In this document: in pieces, positions 51,886 through 61,985 of the stretch | Layout of the letters: every line of letters starts with the position of its first letter | How positions within the stretch are numbered: position 1 is the stretch's first letter | NCBI RefSeq assembly: GCF_008271805.1 | Contig: NZ_VSRY01000014.1 | Span: 28,635 to 92,634 of the forward strand | Reading direction: 5' to 3' | Source of the DNA: Streptomyces sp. TRM49041 | GTDB taxonomy: Bacteria; Actinomycetota; Actinomycetes; Streptomycetales; Streptomycetaceae | Length of the DNA: 64,000 nucleotides | Program-made: the position numbers and the translations under genes | Notes under the pieces: model-generated | Database searches by the model: none | Told to the model about the DNA's origin: nothing | Seen by the model: the letters and a program-made list of their open reading frames with translations, nothing else

Positions 51886-53183
51886 CAGTCCTGTTGACGA
51901 TCCTCGGCATCGCCCTGTTCGCCGTCGGACTGCTCATCTCCATCGCCTGGCACGAGCTCGGCCACCTCTCCACCGCCAAGCTCTTCGGCATCCGCGTGCC
52001 CCAGTACATGGTCGGCTTCGGCCCGACCCTCTGGTCCCGGAAGAAGGGCGAGACGGAGTACGGCATCAAGGCCGTCCCCATGGGTGGCTACATCCGCATG
52101 ATCGGGATGTTCCCGCCGGGCGACGACGGCCGTATCGAGGCCCGCTCCACGTCCCCGTGGCGCGGCATGATCGAGGACGCCCGCACGGCGGCGTACGAGG
52201 AGCTCCAGCCCGGCGACGAGAAGCGGCTGTTCTACACGCGCAAGCCGTGGAAGCGCGTCATCGTCATGTTCGCCGGGCCCTTCATGAACCTGGTCCTCGC
52301 CGTCGCGATCTTCCTCGGCGTAGCCATGTCCTTCGGTTTCGCGACCCAGACCACCGAGGTCGCCGGCGTCCAGAAGTGCATCATCGCGCAGAGCGAGGAG
52401 CGCGACACCTGCGCCAAGACCGACAGGGAGTCCCCGGCCCACGCCGCCGGCCTCCAGGAGGGCGACCGGATCGTCGCCTTCAACGGCGAGCCCGTCGCCG
52501 ACTGGGCCACGCTGTCCGCCCGTATCCGCGACACGATCGGCCCCGCCACCGTCACCGTCGACCGCGGCGGCGAACAGATCGTCCTCCACCCCACCCTCGA
52601 GAAGAACATGGTGGTGAAGAAGGACTCCGACGGTGAGCCCGTGCCCGGCGAGTACATCGCGGCCGGCTACCTCGGCTTCGCCGCCAAGACGGAGATCGTC
52701 CCGCTCGGCTTCGGCGAGTCCGTGGACCGCATGGGCGACATGGTCGAGAACGGTGTCCAGGCCGTCATCGCGCTCCCCTCCAAGATCCCCGACCTGTGGG
52801 ACGCCACCTTCGGCGACGGCGAGCGCAAGGAGGACTCCCCGGTCGGCATCGTCGGCGCCGCCCGCATCAGCGGCGAGGTGATGAACCTCGACATCCCGAC
52901 GCAGAACATCGTCGCGTCGTTCCTGCTGCTGCTGGCCACGTTCAACCTGTCGCTGTTCCTCTTCAACATGCTCCCGCTGCTGCCCCTCGACGGCGGCCAT
53001 ATCGCGGGCGCCCTGTGGGAGTCCGTACGGCGGCATGTCGCGAAGGTGTTCCGGCGCCCCGACCCGGGCCCGTTCGACGTCGCGAAGCTCATGCCGGTCG
53101 CATACGTCGTCGCGGGAATCTTCATCTGCTTCACGCTGCTCGTGCTGCTCGCCGACATCGTGAATCCCGTGAAGATCACATAA
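51882..53183 (+). CDS. rseP: RseP/site-2 protease family zinc metalloprotease
   Basis: A 433-residue intramembrane protease. HELGH at residues 24-28 in the first helix and [12 protein letters not shown] near the C-terminus form the zinc site. The central part holds a PDZ domain ([29 protein letters not shown]). Four helices are predicted. Such proteases cleave anti-sigma factors or remnant signal peptides; the substrate here is unknown. The ATG overlaps the dxr stop by 4 bases and ispG follows, the conserved actinobacterial dxr-rseP-ispG order. An odd insertion between helices 2 and the PDZ carries two Cys residues ([16 protein letters not shown]). Confidence 0.95.
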   Translation: MTVLLTILGIALFAVGLLISIAWHELGHLSTAKLFGIRVPQYMVGFGPTLWSRKKGETEYGIKAVPMGGYIRMIGMFPPGDDGRIEARSTSPWRGMIEDARTAAYEELQPGDEKRLFYTRKPWKRVIVMFAGPFMNLVLAVAIFLGVAMSFGFATQTTEVAGVQKCIIAQSEERDTCAKTDRESPAHAAGLQEGDRIVAFNGEPVADWATLSARIRDTIGPATVTVDRGGEQIVLHPTLEKNMVVKKDSDGEPVPGEYIAAGYLGFAAKTEIVPLGFGESVDRMGDMVENGVQAVIALPSKIPDLWDATFGDGERKEDSPVGIVGAARISGEVMNLDIPTQNIVASFLLLLATFNLSLFLFNMLPLLPLDGGHIAGALWESVRRHVAKVFRRPDPGPFDVAKLMPVAYVVAGIFICFTLLVLLADIVNPVKIT

Positions 53184-53353
53184 TCGGATGCCCGTCACTC
53201 GGGACGCACGGCCGGGCGCGAAGGCGCCCGGCCGCTCCCGCCGGGTGGCACGCCTCGCCGCGATGTGCTGGCGGAGGCACGCCACCTGTAATCTCGAAGC
53301 CTGGAGCCCGCCGATATCGGGACCTCGATCCACACCTTGGGGTTGCACAGCAG

Positions 53354-54508
<1,155 letters not shown>

Positions 54509-54566
54509 CGGACGCCCCGCGCCGCCCGTCGCCCGGCGGGCCCGCACCCCCTTTCTCATGGCACCC

Positions 54567-54601
54567 GAGCCCCGCCGCGGCCCACCGCCGAGGCGGGGCT
54601 C
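54567..54601 (+). terminator. Terminator after ispG
   Basis: GAGCCCCGCC (54567-54576) and GGCGGGGCTC (54592-54601) make a perfect 10-bp stem around a 15-base loop, 58 bases after the ispG stop. No T-run follows. Confidence 0.65.
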
Positions 54602-54709
54602 AGGGCTTCCGACGCCCAGGCCAGGAGGGCCCGCCGCCGGGCCGTCCCACCCCCCAGGAACGCCAGGTACAGTGCGAAGACTGAACATACCCACTGGTGA
54701 GGCCCCTCC

Positions 54710-55555
54710 GTGTTGACGCACACCACCACTCGGGTCCTCGAACCCGGGGACCTCGGCGCCGCGCTCGCCGTCCTCGAGAGCGACCCCGTCGCCAACGCGT
54801 TCGTCACCGCCCGCGTGCAGGCCGCGGGCCTCGACCCCTGGCGGCTCGGGGGCGAGATGTGGGGCTGGTACGAGGAGGGGCGGCTCCGCTCCCTCTGCTA
54901 CTCGGGCGCCAACCTCGTACCCATCTGCGCGACCCCCGACGCCGTCCGCGCCTTCGCCGAGCGCGCCCGCCGGTCCGGGCGCCGCTGCTCCTCGATCGTC
55001 GGCCCCGCCGAACCCACCGCCGAGCTGTGGCGGCTCCTCGAACCGAGCTGGGGCCCCGCCCGCGACGTCCGCCCGCACCAGCCGCTGATGGTCGCCGAGC
55101 GGCCCTCGCCCGACATCGAGCCCGACCCGCTCGTCCGCCGCATCCGCAAGGACGAGATGGACGTGGTCATGCCCGCGTGCGTGGCGATGTTCACCGAGGA
55201 GGTCGGCGTCTCCCCGATGGCAGGCGACGGCGGCCTGCTCTACCAGGCGCGGGTCGCCGAACTCGTCGGCGCCGGCCGCGCCTTCGCCCGTATCGAGAAC
55301 GGCGAGGTGGTCTTCAAGGCGGAGATCGGCGCGGCCACCCCCAAGGCGTGCCAGATCCAGGGCGTCTGGGTCGCGCCCGAGTACCGGGGCCTGGGCCTCT
55401 CCGAGACCGGCATGGCGGCGGTCCTGCGCTATGCCCTCGCCGACGTCGCACCCGTCGTCAGCCTCTACGTCAACGACTACAACACCCCTGCCCGGGCCGC
55501 GTACCGCAGGGTCGGTTTCCGTGAGGTGGGCGCCTTCATGAGCGTGCTGTTCTGA
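54710..55555 (+). CDS. GNAT family N-acetyltransferase (DUF4081-type N-terminus)
   Basis: A 281-residue acetyltransferase. The N-terminal 130 residues (LEPGDLGAALAVLESDPVANAFVTARVQAAG, then GEMWGWYEEGRLRSLCYSGANLVPI) form an extra domain common in actinobacterial GNATs. The C-terminal GNAT fold has the acetyl-CoA-binding QIQGVWVAPEYRGLGLSETGMAAVLRYAL and SLYVNDYNTPARAAYRRVGFREV. The acceptor is unknown. GTG 54710 (MLTHTTTR) is preceded by GGTGAGG; TTG 54713 is an alternative. Confidence 0.88.
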   Translation: MLTHTTTRVLEPGDLGAALAVLESDPVANAFVTARVQAAGLDPWRLGGEMWGWYEEGRLRSLCYSGANLVPICATPDAVRAFAERARRSGRRCSSIVGPAEPTAELWRLLEPSWGPARDVRPHQPLMVAERPSPDIEPDPLVRRIRKDEMDVVMPACVAMFTEEVGVSPMAGDGGLLYQARVAELVGAGRAFARIENGEVVFKAEIGAATPKACQIQGVWVAPEYRGLGLSETGMAAVLRYALADVAPVVSLYVNDYNTPARAAYRRVGFREVGAFMSVLF

Positions 55556-55584
55556 ACGCGCGCGCTAGACGTAGGGTTCGGCCC

Positions 55585-56160
55585 ATGGATGACGTCGTGG
55601 TGGTCGGACCGCTCGACCTGGCCGCACGGGTGGACGAGGCACTGGCCGTACAGGCCGTCGCCTTCGGCCTCAGCGAGGGTGAGGTCGCGGTGCGCCGCCA
55701 CATCGTGGTCCGCCACATGGCCTGCCGGGGCGCCCGCGCGTACGGCGCGACGACCCCGGAGGGGCGCCTCGTCGGCTTCGTGTACGGGATGCCCAACGAC
55801 CGCGCCCACTGGTGGTCGACGGTCGTCCAGCCGTACCTGGTGCGCGAGGGCAACGACGGCTGGCTCGACGACTCCTTCGTCATCACCGAACTGCATGTCC
55901 ACCCCGCTCACCAGGGCCGGGGCATCGGCACGGAGCTGATCACCACCATCACGGACACGGCCGACGAACCCCGCTCGATCCTCTCCGCGATCGACACCGA
56001 CAGCCCCGCCCGCAGGCTCTACCGCACGCTCGGATACGTCGACCTGGCCAGTAGGGTGCGCTTCCCGAGCGCGTCCCGTCCGTACGCCGTGATGGGTGCC
56101 CCGCTGCCCCTCGCGGGGCCCGCGGCGGAGCCCCGGAACGGGGCGGACCGGGCCAACTGA
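55585..56160 (+). CDS. GNAT family N-acetyltransferase
   Basis: A 191-residue acetyltransferase. The acetyl-CoA motif is [26 protein letters not shown], followed by [29 protein letters not shown]. The N-terminal half lacks another known domain. It follows the previous GNAT gene by 29 bases and precedes proS by 68 bases. It probably shares a message with the first GNAT gene, whereas proS has its own ribosome site. Substrate unknown. Confidence 0.88.
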   Translation: MDDVVVVGPLDLAARVDEALAVQAVAFGLSEGEVAVRRHIVVRHMACRGARAYGATTPEGRLVGFVYGMPNDRAHWWSTVVQPYLVREGNDGWLDDSFVITELHVHPAHQGRGIGTELITTITDTADEPRSILSAIDTDSPARRLYRTLGYVDLASRVRFPSASRPYAVMGAPLPLAGPAAEPRNGADRAN

Positions 56161-56228
56161 TTTCCGCCTGCCGGGGCCGCCCGGCTAACCTCCTGCCCAT
56201 CACACTTTTCACCGCAGGAGAGTTCCCC

Positions 56229-57926
56229 ATGGCCCAGGTCCAGCGCATGTCCCGGTTGATGCTCAAGACACTGCGCGACGACCCGGCGGACGCCGAGACG
56301 CTCAGCCACAAGCTGCTCGTCCGCGCCGGTTACGTCCGCCGCAACGCCGCGGGCATCTGGTCCTGGCTGCCGCTCGGCAAGAAGGTCCTGGAGAACGTCG
56401 CCCGCGTCGTACGCGAGGAGATGGACGCCATCGGCGCCCAGGAGGTCCTCCTGCCCGCCCTGCTGCCGAAGGAGCCGTACGAGGCGACCGGCCGCTGGGA
56501 CGAGTACGGCGCCGAGCTGTTCCGTCTCCAGGACCGCAAGGGCGCCGACTACCTGCTCGGCCCCACGCACGAGGAGATCTTCACCCAGCTGGTCAAGGAC
56601 CAGTGCACGTCCTACAAGGACCTGCCGGTGATCCTCTACCAGATCCAGACCAAGTACCGCGACGAGGCCCGCCCCCGCTCCGGCATCCTGCGCGGCCGCG
56701 AGTTCCAGATGAAGGACTCGTACTCGTTCGACACGACGGACGAGGGCCTGGCCGAGTCGTACGCCCTGCACCGCCAGGCGTACGTCAAGGTCTTCGAGCG
56801 TCTCGGCCTCCGGCACAAGATCGTCTCCGCGGTCTCGGGCGCCATGGGAGGCTCGGCCTCGGAGGAGTTCCTGGCGCCCGCGCCCGCCGGCGAGGACACC
56901 TTCGTGTACTGCCCGTCCTGCGACTACGCGGCCAACACGGAGGCCGTCACCTTCGCGGGCGGCGAGGCCGTGGACGGCTCCGCGCACGGGCCGGTCGAGG
57001 AGCTGGACACCCCCGACACGCCGACCATCGAGACGCTCGCCGAGCACCTCGGCGTACCGGCCTCCGCGACCCTCAAGAACCTGCTGGTCAAGGTCGACGG
57101 CGAGATCGTCGCCGTCGGCGTGCCCGGTGACCGCGAGGTCGACATGGGCAAGCTGGAGGACCACCTCGCCCCGGCCGTGGTCGAGATGGTCACCGCCGAG
57201 GACTTCGTGGGCCGCCCGGACCTGGTCCGCGGCTATGTCGGCCCCCAGGGCCTGGACAAGGTCCGCTACATCGCCGACCCGCGCGTCGCCCGCGGCACCG
57301 CCTGGATCACCGGAGCCAACAAGCCCGACACGCACGCGAAGAACGTCGTGTGCGGCCGTGACTTCGAGGTGGACGACTACCTCGACGTCGTCGTGGTCGA
57401 GGAGGGCGACCCCTGCCCGAACTGCGGCACCGGCCTGAAGCTGGACCGCGCCATCGAGATCGGCCACATCTTCCAGCTCGGCCGCAAGTACACCGACGCC
57501 TTCCAGCTGGACGTCCTGGGGCAGAACGGCAAGCCCGTCCGCGTCACCATGGGCTCGTACGGAATCGGCGTCTCGCGCGCGGTGGCGGCCCTCGCCGAGC
57601 AGACCGCCGACGACAAGGGCCTGTGCTGGCCGCGGGAGATCGCCCCGGCCGACGTCCACGTGGTCGCGGCCGGCAAGGCCCTCCAGACGGAGCTGGCCCT
57701 GGAGGTGTCCGAGAAGCTGCGCGAGGCGGGACTGCGCGTCCTCGTCGACGACCGTGCGGGGGTGTCCCCGGGCGTGAAGTTCACCGACGCGGAGCTGATC
57801 GGCGTCCCGAAGATCCTGGTCGCGGGCCGCCGCTCGGGCGAGGGCGTCGTGGAGCTGAAGGACCGCCGTACGGGCGAGCGTGAGGAGCTGACGGTCGAGG
57901 AGGCCGTCGCGCGCCTCACCGCGTAA
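56229..57926 (+). CDS. proS: Prolyl-tRNA synthetase
   Basis: A 565-residue class II aminoacyl-tRNA synthetase of the bacterial type. Motif 1 is in the [24 protein letters not shown] stretch and motif 2 is [30 protein letters not shown]. The editing INS (YbaK-like) domain lies between motifs 2 and 3 ([21 protein letters not shown] through the [20 protein letters not shown] region). Motif 3 is [18 protein letters not shown]. The anticodon-binding domain ends the protein. ATG 56229 has CAGGAGAG upstream. A hairpin built on tandem octamers follows the stop. Confidence 0.98.
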   Translation: MAQVQRMSRLMLKTLRDDPADAETLSHKLLVRAGYVRRNAAGIWSWLPLGKKVLENVARVVREEMDAIGAQEVLLPALLPKEPYEATGRWDEYGAELFRLQDRKGADYLLGPTHEEIFTQLVKDQCTSYKDLPVILYQIQTKYRDEARPRSGILRGREFQMKDSYSFDTTDEGLAESYALHRQAYVKVFERLGLRHKIVSAVSGAMGGSASEEFLAPAPAGEDTFVYCPSCDYAANTEAVTFAGGEAVDGSAHGPVEELDTPDTPTIETLAEHLGVPASATLKNLLVKVDGEIVAVGVPGDREVDMGKLEDHLAPAVVEMVTAEDFVGRPDLVRGYVGPQGLDKVRYIADPRVARGTAWITGANKPDTHAKNVVCGRDFEVDDYLDVVVVEEGDPCPNCGTGLKLDRAIEIGHIFQLGRKYTDAFQLDVLGQNGKPVRVTMGSYGIGVSRAVAALAEQTADDKGLCWPREIAPADVHVVAAGKALQTELALEVSEKLREAGLRVLVDDRAGVSPGVKFTDAELIGVPKILVAGRRSGEGVVELKDRRTGEREELTVEEAVARLTA

Positions 57927-57948
57927 GCCCGGACTGCCTGCGACGTCC

Positions 57949-57988
57949 GTCTGCCCGTCTGCCCGTCCGCCCGTCCGCCCGTCCGCAC
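57949..57988 (+). repeat. Five tandem 8-bp repeats after proS
   Basis: GTCTGCCC twice, GTCCGCCC twice and GTCCGCAC once run without gaps. The last two units form the left arm of the terminator stem that follows, so the array may have grown from, or feeds, that hairpin. Confidence 0.8.
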
Positions 57989-58005
57989 GGGCGGACGGGC
58001 GGACG
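57972..58005. terminator. Bidirectional terminator between proS and the slipin gene
   Basis: CGTCCGCCCGTCCGC (57972-57986) and GCGGACGGGCGGACG (57991-58005) give a perfect 15-bp stem with an ACGG loop between converging genes. A second hairpin (GGGGTGCC, 58010-58017, with GGCACCCC, 58023-58030) has the slipin TAA stop in its loop. Confidence 0.8.
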
Positions 58006-58017
58006 TCTCGGGGTGCC

Positions 58018-59007
58018 TTACAGGCACCCCGCCGTACCGGTGTCGTCGTCCCGCACGGGGACGGTCGACGCCGGTGCGCGTGCGGCGGGCATCCCGGTCC
58101 TGGCGGGCCGCTGACGCCCGCCGGGCAGCTCGTGGTCCGCCACGTCACGGCCGGCCACCTCAGGCTCGGCCGCTCCCTGCTCGGTCGGCTCCTGCCCGGC
58201 CGGCTCACGCGTCACCGTCCCGTGCCCGGCCCCGTCGTGCTCCTGCGAGTCGACGGGCCGCTCCAGGAAGCGCAGCAGCTCCACCGGGATCGGCAGCACC
58301 AGCGTGGAGTTCTTCTCGGCGGCGACGGCCATGACGGTCTGCAGCAGCCGCAGCTGGAGCGCCGCGGGCGTGTCGGACATCTCGCGGGCCGCCTGGGACA
58401 GCTTCTTGGACGCCTGGAACTCGGCGTCCGCGTTGATCAGCCGGGCCCGCCGCTCGCGGTCGGCCTCCGCCTGCCGAGCCATGGAGCGCTTCATGGTCTC
58501 CGGCAGCGAGACGTCCTTGATCTCGACGCGGTCGATGGTGACACCCCACTCCACGGCAGGGTTGTCGATCATCAGCTCAAGGCCCTGGTTGAGCTTCTCG
58601 CGGTTCGACAGGAGGTCGTCGAGGTCGCTCTTGCCGATGATCGAGCGCAGCGAGGTCTGCGCGATCTGCGCTACGGCGAACCGGTAGTCCTCGACCCGGA
58701 TGACGGCGTCGACCGGGTCGACGACCTTGAAGTAGACGACCGCGTCCACCCGGACCGTGACGTTGTCGTGGGTGATGCCCTCCTGCGCGGGGACGGGCAT
58801 GGTCACGATCTGCCTGCTCACCTTACGCATCCGGTCGACAAACGGGATGATCATGGTGAACCCGGGTCCCCGCACATCGCTGCGCAGGCGCCCGAACCGC
58901 AGGACGACGCCCTGCTCGTACTGCCGGATGACCCTGGCGGCAGCGGCGACGTACGCGAGTGCGGCGATTCCCGCCAGCACGATCGCGGTCAACAGTTCTT
59001 CGCCCAT
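58018..59007 (-). CDS. Slipin (SPFH/stomatin family) membrane protein
   Basis: A 329-residue membrane-anchored scaffold protein. The N-terminal helix is LLTAIVLAGIAALAYVAAAARV. The SPFH domain follows: [55 protein letters not shown] and SIIGKSDLDDLLSNREKLNQ. A helical region (MKRSMARQAEADRERRARLINADAE) is next, and the last 80 residues are disordered and Glu/Pro-rich. Slipins organise lipid microdomains; no NfeD partner is seen here. ATG 59007 follows AGGGGGTC. The stop is TAA, rare in this genome and embedded in a hairpin loop. Confidence 0.93.
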   Translation of the reverse strand: MGEELLTAIVLAGIAALAYVAAAARVIRQYEQGVVLRFGRLRSDVRGPGFTMIIPFVDRMRKVSRQIVTMPVPAQEGITHDNVTVRVDAVVYFKVVDPVDAVIRVEDYRFAVAQIAQTSLRSIIGKSDLDDLLSNREKLNQGLELMIDNPAVEWGVTIDRVEIKDVSLPETMKRSMARQAEADRERRARLINADAEFQASKKLSQAAREMSDTPAALQLRLLQTVMAVAAEKNSTLVLPIPVELLRFLERPVDSQEHDGAGHGTVTREPAGQEPTEQGAAEPEVAGRDVADHELPGGRQRPARTGMPAARAPASTVPVRDDDTGTAGCL

Positions 59008-59154
59008 GACGACCCCCTGCCGTCGGTCGAGCCCAGATGTAATAGGTGGGTTATGCCCCATATTGCACCCGTATAGCCGAACCCGGGAGTCGTCCAGGTC
59101 AGGGAGCCGGCCCGGCCCGGGAGCCTGCCGTGCCCGGGAGCCTGCGCTCGCCGC

Positions 59155-60075
59155 TCAGAGCCAGCCGGCGAACTCCAGGAGCAGCTCGGCGTCCCGCCCC
59201 CGCCCAGCGGCCAGGGCCCGGGTCGCCGACTCGACCGCGCGGAACAGGGTCCAGCCGCGGAGCCGCTCACGGTCCACGTCCAGCGAGTCGGCCAGCTTGT
59301 TCACCCGGCGCCGGGCCGCGGAGGCGCCGGCCGTCGTCGCCACCAGGTCCTCGACGCGGTCCCGCACCAGCCGCGCCAGGTCGTACGCGCGCTCGCCCAC
59401 CACCGGTTCCGGCCCCACGGCCAGCCACGGGGACCGGTCACCCGCCAGGACCTTGCCCTGCCGGAAGCAGCCGTGCAGCAGCACCGTCTCGGACGCGCCC
59501 GTCACCAGCTCGTCGCGGGTCTCCAGCGCGGCCACCACCAGGGAGCCCGCCACCTCGTCCGCCCGGTGACCGGCCATCGCCGACGCCTGCCGCGCCGTCC
59601 GGTCCGCCACCGACTCGAAGCGGTGCCCCTCCGGCGGCTCGACCCACAGCCGCCGCACCGTGCCCGCCGCCTCCAGCAGCGCCTTCGCCTCCGGCAGGGA
59701 CCGCAGCGACACATCCGCCTTGAGCCGCTCCAGCAGGAGTCCCGGCCCCTCGGCCCTGTCCAGCAGCCGCACCGCGCCCCAGCCGTCCCAGTGGGCCAGC
59801 GCGTCCCGCTCCAGGCCGGGCGCGGCGAACGGCGGCGCCAGCTTCAGCGCGGCGGGCTCGGCGTCCGGCCGCCGCACGAGGACGACGAGGCTGCTGCGGC
59901 CGCCCGGCTCCACCACCCGCTCGGCCTCCACCCCGCGCCCGGACAGCGCCTCGCGGGCCGCCTCCGGGAGCCGTTCGAGCCACTCGCCCGCGGCGGCCTC
60001 CCCGTACGTCTCGCCGAGCGCCCGCACAAGGCGGTCCGGTGGTTCGAAAACGGGGGCGTCAGCGGCGTAGGCCAT
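59155..60075 (-). CDS. Aminoglycoside phosphotransferase (APH(6)/Hur-like) family protein, probably catalytically dead
   Basis: A 306-residue protein with the kinase-like fold of the streptomycin-6-kinase/hydroxyurea-kinase group. SSLVVLVRRPDAEPAALKLAPPF holds the ATP-binding Lys, WDGWGAVRLLDRAEGPGLLLERL is the hinge, and GPEPVVGERAYDLARLVRDR is the region after the metal site. The catalytic loop, normally HGDxxxxN, is HGCFRQGK (residues 201-208), and the following metal-binding D-P is Gly221-Pro. Catalytic Asp, Asn and metal Asp are thus all replaced, and phosphotransfer is unlikely. It may be a pseudokinase with a binding role. ATG 60075 gives MAYAADAPVFEPP. Confidence 0.85.
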   Translation of the reverse strand: MAYAADAPVFEPPDRLVRALGETYGEAAAGEWLERLPEAAREALSGRGVEAERVVEPGGRSSLVVLVRRPDAEPAALKLAPPFAAPGLERDALAHWDGWGAVRLLDRAEGPGLLLERLKADVSLRSLPEAKALLEAAGTVRRLWVEPPEGHRFESVADRTARQASAMAGHRADEVAGSLVVAALETRDELVTGASETVLLHGCFRQGKVLAGDRSPWLAVGPEPVVGERAYDLARLVRDRVEDLVATTAGASAARRRVNKLADSLDVDRERLRGWTLFRAVESATRALAAGRGRDAELLLEFAGWL

Positions 60076-60132
60076 GCGTGCGTGGTTCCCTTTCGTGTGC
60101 TGCGTGAGCTGCGTGAGTTCCGTGTGCGGGGC

Positions 60133-60549
60133 TCACGGTCGCTCGGCGAGCCCAGGAAAGGCTACGCCGCTGCCGCGCCACCGCACGGCCCGCACCGCCG
60201 CCTCCCGCAGCGCGGCAGCCGCCTCCCGCCGCAGCGCGCCCCCGGAGGCCCGTACGAGGTCCGCGTACACGCCCGCCACCCGGTCCTCCAGCTCGGCCGC
60301 GAGCCGCACCGCGGCGGCCGCGTCCGCCACCGGGAACGGCAGCGCGTACGCTGCCGCCGACGCGGCCGGCGTCCCGCCCAGGTCCCTAACCGTGCGGGCC
60401 AGCGTGTCCCGGCGTGCGCGGTGCGCGGCGTGCGCGGCCTTGGCCTCCGCCCGGCGCGCCTCACCGACCCTGGCACCGACGACCCCGTACCCGTACACGG
60501 CCGCGTGCTCCGCCGCCAGCGCCGCCTGCGCGGCCACCAGGGCGCTCAT
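60133..60549 (-). CDS. DUF4439 ferritin-like domain protein
   Basis: A 138-residue, Ala-rich all-helical protein. MSALVAAQAALAAEHAAVYGYGVVGARV has the E-H-x-x-x-Y pattern expected of a ferritin-like four-helix bundle, as do the later AELEDRVAGVYADLV residues. Metal binding is possible but unproven. No signal peptide is visible. ATG 60549 has GAGGGG upstream and overlaps the stop of a mini-ORF (TCATGA), which itself overlaps the stop of a lipoprotein gene. The three are translated as a coupled series. Confidence 0.85.
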   Translation of the reverse strand: MSALVAAQAALAAEHAAVYGYGVVGARVGEARRAEAKAAHAAHRARRDTLARTVRDLGGTPAASAAAYALPFPVADAAAAVRLAAELEDRVAGVYADLVRASGGALRREAAAALREAAVRAVRWRGSGVAFPGLAERP

Positions 60550-60677
60550 GACGCGCTCCCCTCACCGAGCGGAGAGTCCCGGCGCCCGCGGTGCGCGACG
60601 CCCGCCGCGGGCACCTGGCGGGCACGGGTGCCTGTGTACGCGCACGTGGCGGCGTGCTCCGCCGCCCGGGCGCTCAT
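60546..60677 (-). CDS. 43-residue coupled mini-ORF, apparent partial duplicate of the DUF4439 start
   Basis: ATG 60677 overlaps the lipoprotein stop, and its own TGA overlaps the DUF4439 ATG, both in the form TCATGA. The peptide begins MSARAAEHAATCAYTGTRA and ends SPLGEGSAS. Its start resembles the DUF4439 N-terminus (AAEHAAVYGYG, later HRARRD against HRGRRD). Its last residues resemble the lipoprotein end (LLGEGSRS). The flanking DNA (CTCATGA, then CTCCCCTCACCGAGC or CTCCCTTCACCGAGC) is duplicated too. It looks like a tandem duplication that decayed but kept coupling. Too short for most gene finders. Confidence 0.55.
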   Translation of the reverse strand: MSARAAEHAATCAYTGTRARQVPAAGVAHRGRRDSPLGEGSAS

Positions 60678-61324
60678 GACCGGCTCCCTTCACCGAGCAG
60701 ATATGCCTGCGCCGCACCCGCCGCGGCGACCGAGGCCAGTAGCCGCGCCAGCTCCGGGGGCGCGTCCGCCAAGGCGGCGGTGTGGGCCGCGGCGGTACGC
60801 GCCACGGCCCCGGCCAGCTCCTTGAGCGCGGCCCCCGGCTCGGCGGGCACGCCCCGGGGCAATGGCCGGGAGGAGGACCCGCGGTCAGGCGCGGCACTCG
60901 GCGTCACTGAGGCGTCCGCCCGGTCGGCGCGGGCCGCCGTTCCGGAAGCCGAGGTCCGGGCGGGCGGGCCGCCCGGGTCCGGCGCCGTCGCCGTCGGGAC
61001 CGGACCGCGCGACGGCGGCGCGGTCGCCGCGGCCTCGCCCGGAGGGGCCAGGGCCGTCACATGGCGGGCCGTCGCCTCGCGCAGCGGCGACAGACGGGAC
61101 CCCAGGGCGGGATGGGCGCTCATGACCTCGTCGTAGGCGGTCAGGAGGTCCCGGCTCACCGCCGCCGACCTGCGGCGCGACGCCGTCTCCGCGCGGCGGG
61201 CGCGTTCCGCCGCCGTCAGGGGCGGCGCGGGCGCCTTCTCACCCGGGCCGCCGGAGCAGCCCGCCAGCAGGCCGGCCCCCGCCGCCGCGAGCGCACGCCT
61301 GCGCGTCAGCCACGTGCGCCCCAC
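60674..61324 (-). CDS. Predicted lipoprotein
   Basis: A 216-residue secreted lipoprotein. MGRTWLTRRRALAAAGAGLLAGC has a basic N-region with RRR, a short hydrophobic core and the lipobox LAGC (Cys23). The mature protein is Ala/Arg/Pro-rich, with helical N- and C-terminal parts (AERARRAETASRRRSAAVSRDLLTAYDEVMSAHPALGSRLSPLREATARHVTAL and PELARLLASVAAAGAAQAYLL) and a disordered middle. The helices could form a bundle like the DUF4439 domain of the coupled gene. Function unknown. It diverges from rimP with 158 bases between their starts. Confidence 0.85.
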   Translation of the reverse strand: MGRTWLTRRRALAAAGAGLLAGCSGGPGEKAPAPPLTAAERARRAETASRRRSAAVSRDLLTAYDEVMSAHPALGSRLSPLREATARHVTALAPPGEAAATAPPSRGPVPTATAPDPGGPPARTSASGTAARADRADASVTPSAAPDRGSSSRPLPRGVPAEPGAALKELAGAVARTAAAHTAALADAPPELARLLASVAAAGAAQAYLLGEGSRS

Positions 61325-61482
61325 GCGTCACTCCTTCAGGTACACCACTTCGAAGATCACCGCAGGCGAGCGTACCCGTGGGTCGGTCCGAGGTGGACGG
61401 CAACACCCCCCGGGACCGGATACCCTTTGGTCTGACACGCGACGAAACCCACAACAGCACACGCGGCCGAGGAGTCACCCGG

Positions 61483-61983
61483 ATGAGCACCACCCAGAGC
61501 GAGAGGCTGCGCGGGCTGCTGGAACCGCTGGTCATCGCCCGACAGCTGGATCTCGAGGAGATCGAGGTGTCCCGGGCAGGCCGCCGCCGAGTGCTGAGGG
61601 TCGTCGTCGACTCGGACGACGGCGTGGAACTCGACGCCTGTGCCGAGCTGAGCCGGGCCGTGTCCGAGAAGCTCGACGAGACGGACGCGATGGGCGAGGG
61701 TGAATACGTCCTCGAAGTGAGCTCCCCGGGCGCCGACCGCCCTCTCACCGAGCACCGCCACTACGTACGCGCCACCGGCCGCCTCGCGAGGCTGCAGCTG
61801 CGCGAGGGCGGCGAGCTCGTGGCCCGCATCCTGAATGCGGACGACGACGGTCTCGACCTGGAGGTCCCGGGCGTGAAGGGGCGCAAGCCCACCGCCCGGC
61901 GCGTGGAGTTCGCCGAGATCGCCAAGGCGCGGGTGGAGATCGAGTTCAGCCGCAAGGACAAGAAGGAAGAGGAGGAGGCGTAG
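61483..61983 (+). CDS. rimP: Ribosome maturation factor RimP
   Basis: A 166-residue protein that assists 30S subunit assembly. The N-terminal alpha/beta domain is [58 protein letters not shown], and the family hallmark [26 protein letters not shown] follows. The C-terminal SH3-like barrel ends in a Lys/Glu tail. ATG 61483 follows GAGGAG at good spacing; in-frame codons upstream are not conserved-looking. It is the first gene of the rimP-nusA-ylxR-infB operon, with 2 bases to nusA. Confidence 0.95.
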   Translation: MSTTQSERLRGLLEPLVIARQLDLEEIEVSRAGRRRVLRVVVDSDDGVELDACAELSRAVSEKLDETDAMGEGEYVLEVSSPGADRPLTEHRHYVRATGRLARLQLREGGELVARILNADDDGLDLEVPGVKGRKPTARRVEFAEIAKARVEIEFSRKDKKEEEEA

Positions 61984-61985
61984 CC

